From assembly GCA_902517565.1 (NCBI GenBank), contig CABYCU010000002.1, positions 115,428 to 179,427 on the forward strand: a DNA stretch of 64,000 nt, written 5' to 3'. The DNA is from an uncultured SAR86 cluster bacterium (GTDB lineage Bacteria; Pseudomonadota; Gammaproteobacteria; Magnimaribacterales; Magnimaribacteraceae). Below the pieces are notes generated by a model. That model was given only the letters and a program-made list of their open reading frames with translations, did not search any database and was not told the origin of the DNA. Shown one piece after another: positions 60,859 to 64,000 of the stretch (within the stretch, counting starts at the first letter, position 1; every line of letters starts with the position of its first letter). A program made the position numbers and the translations under genes.

Positions 60859-62304
60859 TTGAATTATATTAAAGATAACTTTGGCTTTTTTCTTGGTGTA
60901 TTCCTCGCAATAGTAACTATAGCTTTACCTAGTCCTGGTGAACTCTCTGCCCAAGCACAAGCTACAGCGGCACTTTTCTTGCTTATGGGGACTTGGTGGG
61001 CAACCGAGGCAGTGCCAGTTGCAGTTACAGCACTTGTTCCTCTCGCTCTATTTCCTATCCTTGGAATTACAGATATACAAAATGCTGCTGACCCATATGC
61101 TAACAAAACTATATATCTTTTTTTTGGTGGTTTTCTAATTGCAACTGCAATACAAAAATGGGACTTACACAAAAGGATAGCCTTATTTGTTCTTGAAAAT
61201 GCAGGCTCCAATGGAGCTTCACTAATATTGGGATTCATGCTTACAGCGGCATTGATAAGCATGTGGGTGATGAATACTGCGACTACCATTATGTTGTTAC
61301 CTATTGGTCTAGCGGTTGTAACGGTCGTAAAAACTACAGTAAATAGCCTCTCCGAAACTGAAGTAGAGTCATTCCAATTAGCATTACTTTTGGGCATAGC
61401 TTATGGAGCCACTATCGGAGGCATGTCTACTCTTATAGGCACTGGACCAAACGGAATGTTGGCAGCATTTATGGCAGATAATTATGATTTGGATATTAGT
61501 TTCGTCGATTGGATGAAAGTGGGAGTGCCTTTAAGTGCTGTGATGCTTCCTTGTTGTTGGTTGATTCTTACAAAAATTATCTTCAAAGTTAATTTTGAAA
61601 CTTCTAGTGAAACAAAAGAGTTACTCTCCTCAATGAAAAGTGAGCTAGGAGAACTAAAAGGGCCAGAATTAAAGGTTTTAATAGTTTTTGTGCTAACGGC
61701 TTTAGCTTGGATGTTTAGAACTGTTTTAGATAACTTTTCTTTTCTTAGTGGATTGTCTGATGCCGGGATAGCAATGATTTCTTCACTAGTTCTTTTTCTC
61801 TTACCAAGTGGAAATAAGGAAAAGAAAAGCGCTCTTTTAGAATGGAAAGACGCTCAAGAGAACGTACCCTGGGGTCTTCTTGTTTTGTTTGGCGGCGGAT
61901 TAAGTCTAGCAAATGCCGTTCAATCTACTGGTCTTGCTGTTTGGATAGGCAATCTAATCCCTCAAGGAATTAGTCTAGCTTTAATTGTTATATTAGTTGT
62001 GGCTCTAATAATATTTTTAACGGAATTAACTTCGAATATGGCTACGACTGCCACTTTCTTACCGGTTGTTGCTGCCTTAGCAATTCAATCAAATTTTGAT
62101 CCTATACTCGTTACAGCTGCAGTTGCTTTAGCTGCAAGTTGTGCTTTTATGCTACCTGTAGCTACGCCACCAAATGCAATCGTATTTGGATCGGGTTTAA
62201 TAAGAGTTCCTCAAATGGCTAGGGCAGGATTTTTAGTGAATGTATTAGGAATTATCGTCGTATCTTTTGTGGCCGTCGTATCAGTGCCCTACTTTTTACT
62301 CTAA
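60859..62304 (+). CDS. SLC13/DASS family sodium:carboxylate symporter, TTG start
   Basis: A 481-residue transporter with about eleven membrane helices. DASS-family sodium/substrate motifs are visible: GATIGGMSTLIGTGPNGML near 182-200, TSNMATTATFLP near 394 and PVATPPNAIVFGSG near 433. Family members import dicarboxylates, citrate or sulfate with Na+, suiting a marine cell. The start is TTG at 60859, with no ATG before the first helix. It follows the TonB receptor by 33 bases, so outer- and inner-membrane uptake of one carboxylate is possible. The stop interlocks with the gamma-glutamyltransferase gene (CTAA). Confidence 0.9.
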   Translation: MNYIKDNFGFFLGVFLAIVTIALPSPGELSAQAQATAALFLLMGTWWATEAVPVAVTALVPLALFPILGITDIQNAADPYANKTIYLFFGGFLIATAIQKWDLHKRIALFVLENAGSNGASLILGFMLTAALISMWVMNTATTIMLLPIGLAVVTVVKTTVNSLSETEVESFQLALLLGIAYGATIGGMSTLIGTGPNGMLAAFMADNYDLDISFVDWMKVGVPLSAVMLPCCWLILTKIIFKVNFETSSETKELLSSMKSELGELKGPELKVLIVFVLTALAWMFRTVLDNFSFLSGLSDAGIAMISSLVLFLLPSGNKEKKSALLEWKDAQENVPWGLLVLFGGGLSLANAVQSTGLAVWIGNLIPQGISLALIVILVVALIIFLTELTSNMATTATFLPVVAALAIQSNFDPILVTAAVALAASCAFMLPVATPPNAIVFGSGLIRVPQMARAGFLVNVLGIIVVSFVAVVSVPYFLL

Positions 62305-64000
62305 TTGCCTTTAGCGAGCGCTCCAGGTCTTCTTGTATCTGCTACTCCAAACATATTTTCTTGTTCAAGAAATATTGCCTGAACACTACCCATGGTTGTT
62401 GAAGTCTCAGGTTCATGACCTTTCTGCTTAAGGAGTTCAATCGTATCAGGACTAAAACCTGTTTCTAATTGAAGCTTACTTTCCAATCTTTGATTGATTC
62501 TTGGAGCTATTACTGCCTCTGTGAAGCTCATTTCATGATCAATCACATTACTAATTACTTGAGTAATAATATTTGGAATTCTTCCACCGCCAGGTGAGCC
62601 TAAAATCATCATCAATTCACCTGTTGGTTTAAAAACCAGAGTAGGTGTTTGAGTGCTTATCATTCTTTTTCCGGGTTCTAATTTATTTGCTTCACTGGTT
62701 CCATATTCAGCGTTTTCTTGGCCATAAAAGTGAGAAAAGTTCCTCATTTGATTATTCATAAGAAAACCGCCCTTTTCTATCGTCACTCCTGATCCAAACG
62801 AAGAACCTAAGGTATAAGTATTTGATACTGCATTTCCTTTAGAATCAATTATGGAGAAATGTGTTGTATCTGGACTCTCATCATATTTTGTTAAATTTCC
62901 TTCAAATATTTGACCATCTGGTGTGCGCGTGTCAAAAATAGTTGTAGATAGGTCTGAAGAATACTGTTTATTTAATAATGTTTTAACTGGTACATCAAAA
63001 TAGTCAGGGTCACCGTGATATTCAGCTCTGTCAGCATAGGCTCTTTGCATGGCTTCTGAGAGTATATGAATTGTTTCAGCTGAATTATGTCCTGACCTCT
63101 TGAGATCAAAATTTTCTATTATATTTAAAGTTTGCAGTAGGACCAGACCGCCACTAGCCGCTGGCGGCATAGAAACTATTCTATATCCTCTATAATCGGT
63201 TTCTATGGGTATCCTATATTTAGCTTCATAAGAGGCCATATCCTCTAGAGTTATGAGACCACCATTAGACAGAGATTCTTCAGAAATCCATCTGGCTATC
63301 TCGCCCTCATAAAATATTTCGCTTCCTTTTTTGCTAATCATGAATAATGTTTTGGCTAACTTAGGTTGTTTAAACTTACTTTTTACTTGTACAGGATCTT
63401 CATTAGAATCATAAAACTTATTTCTAGAAGATCGGTTAGCTAGCATGGATTCTTTTCCCCAATCCAAAACAAAATTTAGATCATAAGTTACTTCGAAACC
63501 ATCTCTGGCTAGTCTAATAGCTGGCTTTAAAAGATCAGATAGAGGAAGGCTTCCAAAATCTTCATGAGCTTTCAGAAGTCCAGCAACAGATCCTGGTACT
63601 GCATTTACGAGATGCCCAAACCTTACTACATTTTCTCCTTCAAGAAATAAATCACTAGTAGAGGATTTAGGTGCTGCAGAACGATAGTCTATAGAAGAAA
63701 CTTCATCTTTACTTTTGTTATAAATTAAAATGAATCCACCTCCTCCTAGATTTCCTGCCCTTGGCAAGGTCACTGCTAAAGCAAACCCTACAGCCACTGC
63801 AGCGTCAACTGCATTTCCACCATTTTTTAAAACTTCGTAGCCTACTTCTGTTGCATGTTTATTCTGGGAGACAACCATAAAATCGGAAGAAATTTCAGGA
63901 TGAATTCTGCTTTGATAATCTAGTGTTGTCTGTGTTCTTGCTTGAAGATATCCTTGAAAAAAAAGTATCGTTAGTAAAAGATAGAAAAAAAAATTCTTTT
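62301..64000 (-). CDS. ggt: Gamma-glutamyltransferase, 5' end beyond the window
   Basis: The ORF track begins at Met 63878, but the frame stays open to the window edge and encodes a hydrophobic signal-like stretch (NFFFYLLLTILFFQGYLQA) before MVVSQNKHATEVG, so the true start lies past base 64000. The N-nucleophile family is clear: GGGGFILIYN, DYRSAAP, the self-cleavage and catalytic Thr in TTHFSIID, GSSFGSGV and the substrate pocket GSPGGGRIPNII. The enzyme removes gamma-glutamyl groups from glutathione and related peptides in the periplasm, supplying amino acids. It is complete except for the first few codons. Confidence 0.93.
   Translation of the reverse strand, partial: KNFFFYLLLTILFFQGYLQARTQTTLDYQSRIHPEISSDFMVVSQNKHATEVGYEVLKNGGNAVDAAVAVGFALAVTLPRAGNLGGGGFILIYNKSKDEVSSIDYRSAAPKSSTSDLFLEGENVVRFGHLVNAVPGSVAGLLKAHEDFGSLPLSDLLKPAIRLARDGFEVTYDLNFVLDWGKESMLANRSSRNKFYDSNEDPVQVKSKFKQPKLAKTLFMISKKGSEIFYEGEIARWISEESLSNGGLITLEDMASYEAKYRIPIETDYRGYRIVSMPPAASGGLVLLQTLNIIENFDLKRSGHNSAETIHILSEAMQRAYADRAEYHGDPDYFDVPVKTLLNKQYSSDLSTTIFDTRTPDGQIFEGNLTKYDESPDTTHFSIIDSKGNAVSNTYTLGSSFGSGVTIEKGGFLMNNQMRNFSHFYGQENAEYGTSEANKLEPGKRMISTQTPTLVFKPTGELMMILGSPGGGRIPNIITQVISNVIDHEMSFTEAVIAPRINQRLESKLQLETGFSPDTIELLKQKGHEPETSTTMGSVQAIFLEQENMFGVADTRRPGALAKGN

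Noticed and set aside
60864-61397. 177-residue minus-strand ORF
   Set aside because: It lies wholly inside the SLC13 transporter gene on the other strand and has no family features; it is a shadow.
1-64000. Mobile elements, prophage, CRISPR or integrated island
   Set aside because: No transposase, integrase, phage structural gene, regularly spaced repeat or change in composition was seen; the tRNA genes have no attachment-site-like repeats beside them.

Overview
The window is an AT-rich (roughly one third G+C by eye), very tightly packed stretch of a bacterial chromosome. It reads as a streamlined marine gammaproteobacterium, most likely of the SAR86 type. The lineage call rests on gammaproteobacterial gene neighbourhoods (tig-clpP-clpX-lon-hupB-ppiD, rnhA-dnaQ, gloB-mltD), a FabY-type ketosynthase, an MntR repressor beside an MntX-like membrane protein, four large TonB-dependent receptors in 64 kb, and almost no non-coding DNA. 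SAR86 itself is inference; no rRNA or other taxonomic marker is present. I found no insertion sequence, prophage, CRISPR array or rRNA, and no gene-free stretch longer than 300 bases.

Layout. 1-5.4 kb: start of a TonB receptor (cut by the window edge), CPBP protease, Rid protein, SDR, lipase-like hydrolase, a secreted EEP phosphoesterase and an NTF2-like protein. 5.2-6.4 kb: mntR with a small companion gene, divergent from a duplicated small membrane protein that resembles the manganese importer MntX, with an MntR-box-like palindrome between them. 6.5-14.6 kb: membrane M28 peptidase, tRNA-Ala, hydrolase, gltX, dnaQ, rnhA, gloB, mltD. 14.6-20.5 kb: a peptide-use operon (secreted protein, S9 peptidase, OppA, OppB, OppC) with no ATPase genes in view. 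20.6-26.7 kb: TonB receptor, fabI, ppiD, hupB. 26.8-32.5 kb: lon, clpX, clpP, tig. 32.5-35.4 kb: tRNA-His, tRNA-Arg and tRNA-Pro interleaved with acyP, a lipoprotein gene and dadA. 35.5-38.3 kb: TonB receptor. 38.4-52.1 kb: folD, two Baeyer-Villiger-type monooxygenases, an acyl-CoA synthetase, a FabY-like synthase, an acyl-CoA dehydrogenase/kinase/DUF6285 trio, two SDRs, DUF4389 and gpsA. 52.2-55.5 kb: glutamine-synthetase-like, class II deacetylase and SDR operon. 55.5-64 kb: M48 lipoprotein protease, patatin, TonB receptor, SLC13 transporter and gamma-glutamyltransferase (cut by the window edge).

How it works together. The picture is a heterotroph that takes up large or chelated substrates through TonB receptors, cuts peptides in the periplasm (S9, M28, GGT) and imports them, and oxidises lipids, ketones and hydroxy acids. 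The most interesting unit is the set around 43.0-50.8 kb. Its acyl-CoA dehydrogenase, small-molecule kinase and DUF6285 genes match the core of the levulinate (lva) route, in which a 4-hydroxyacyl-CoA is phosphorylated and the phosphate is then eliminated. The two flavin monooxygenases just upstream could feed it.

Expression signals are unusual. Several single genes have a -10 hexamer ending exactly six bases before the start codon, so their messages should be leaderless. Ten convergent junctions are squeezed to between a 26-base overlap and a 24-base gap, and four of them share an interlocked 4-base double stop. Two protein genes begin within 13 bases of the CCA end of a tRNA.
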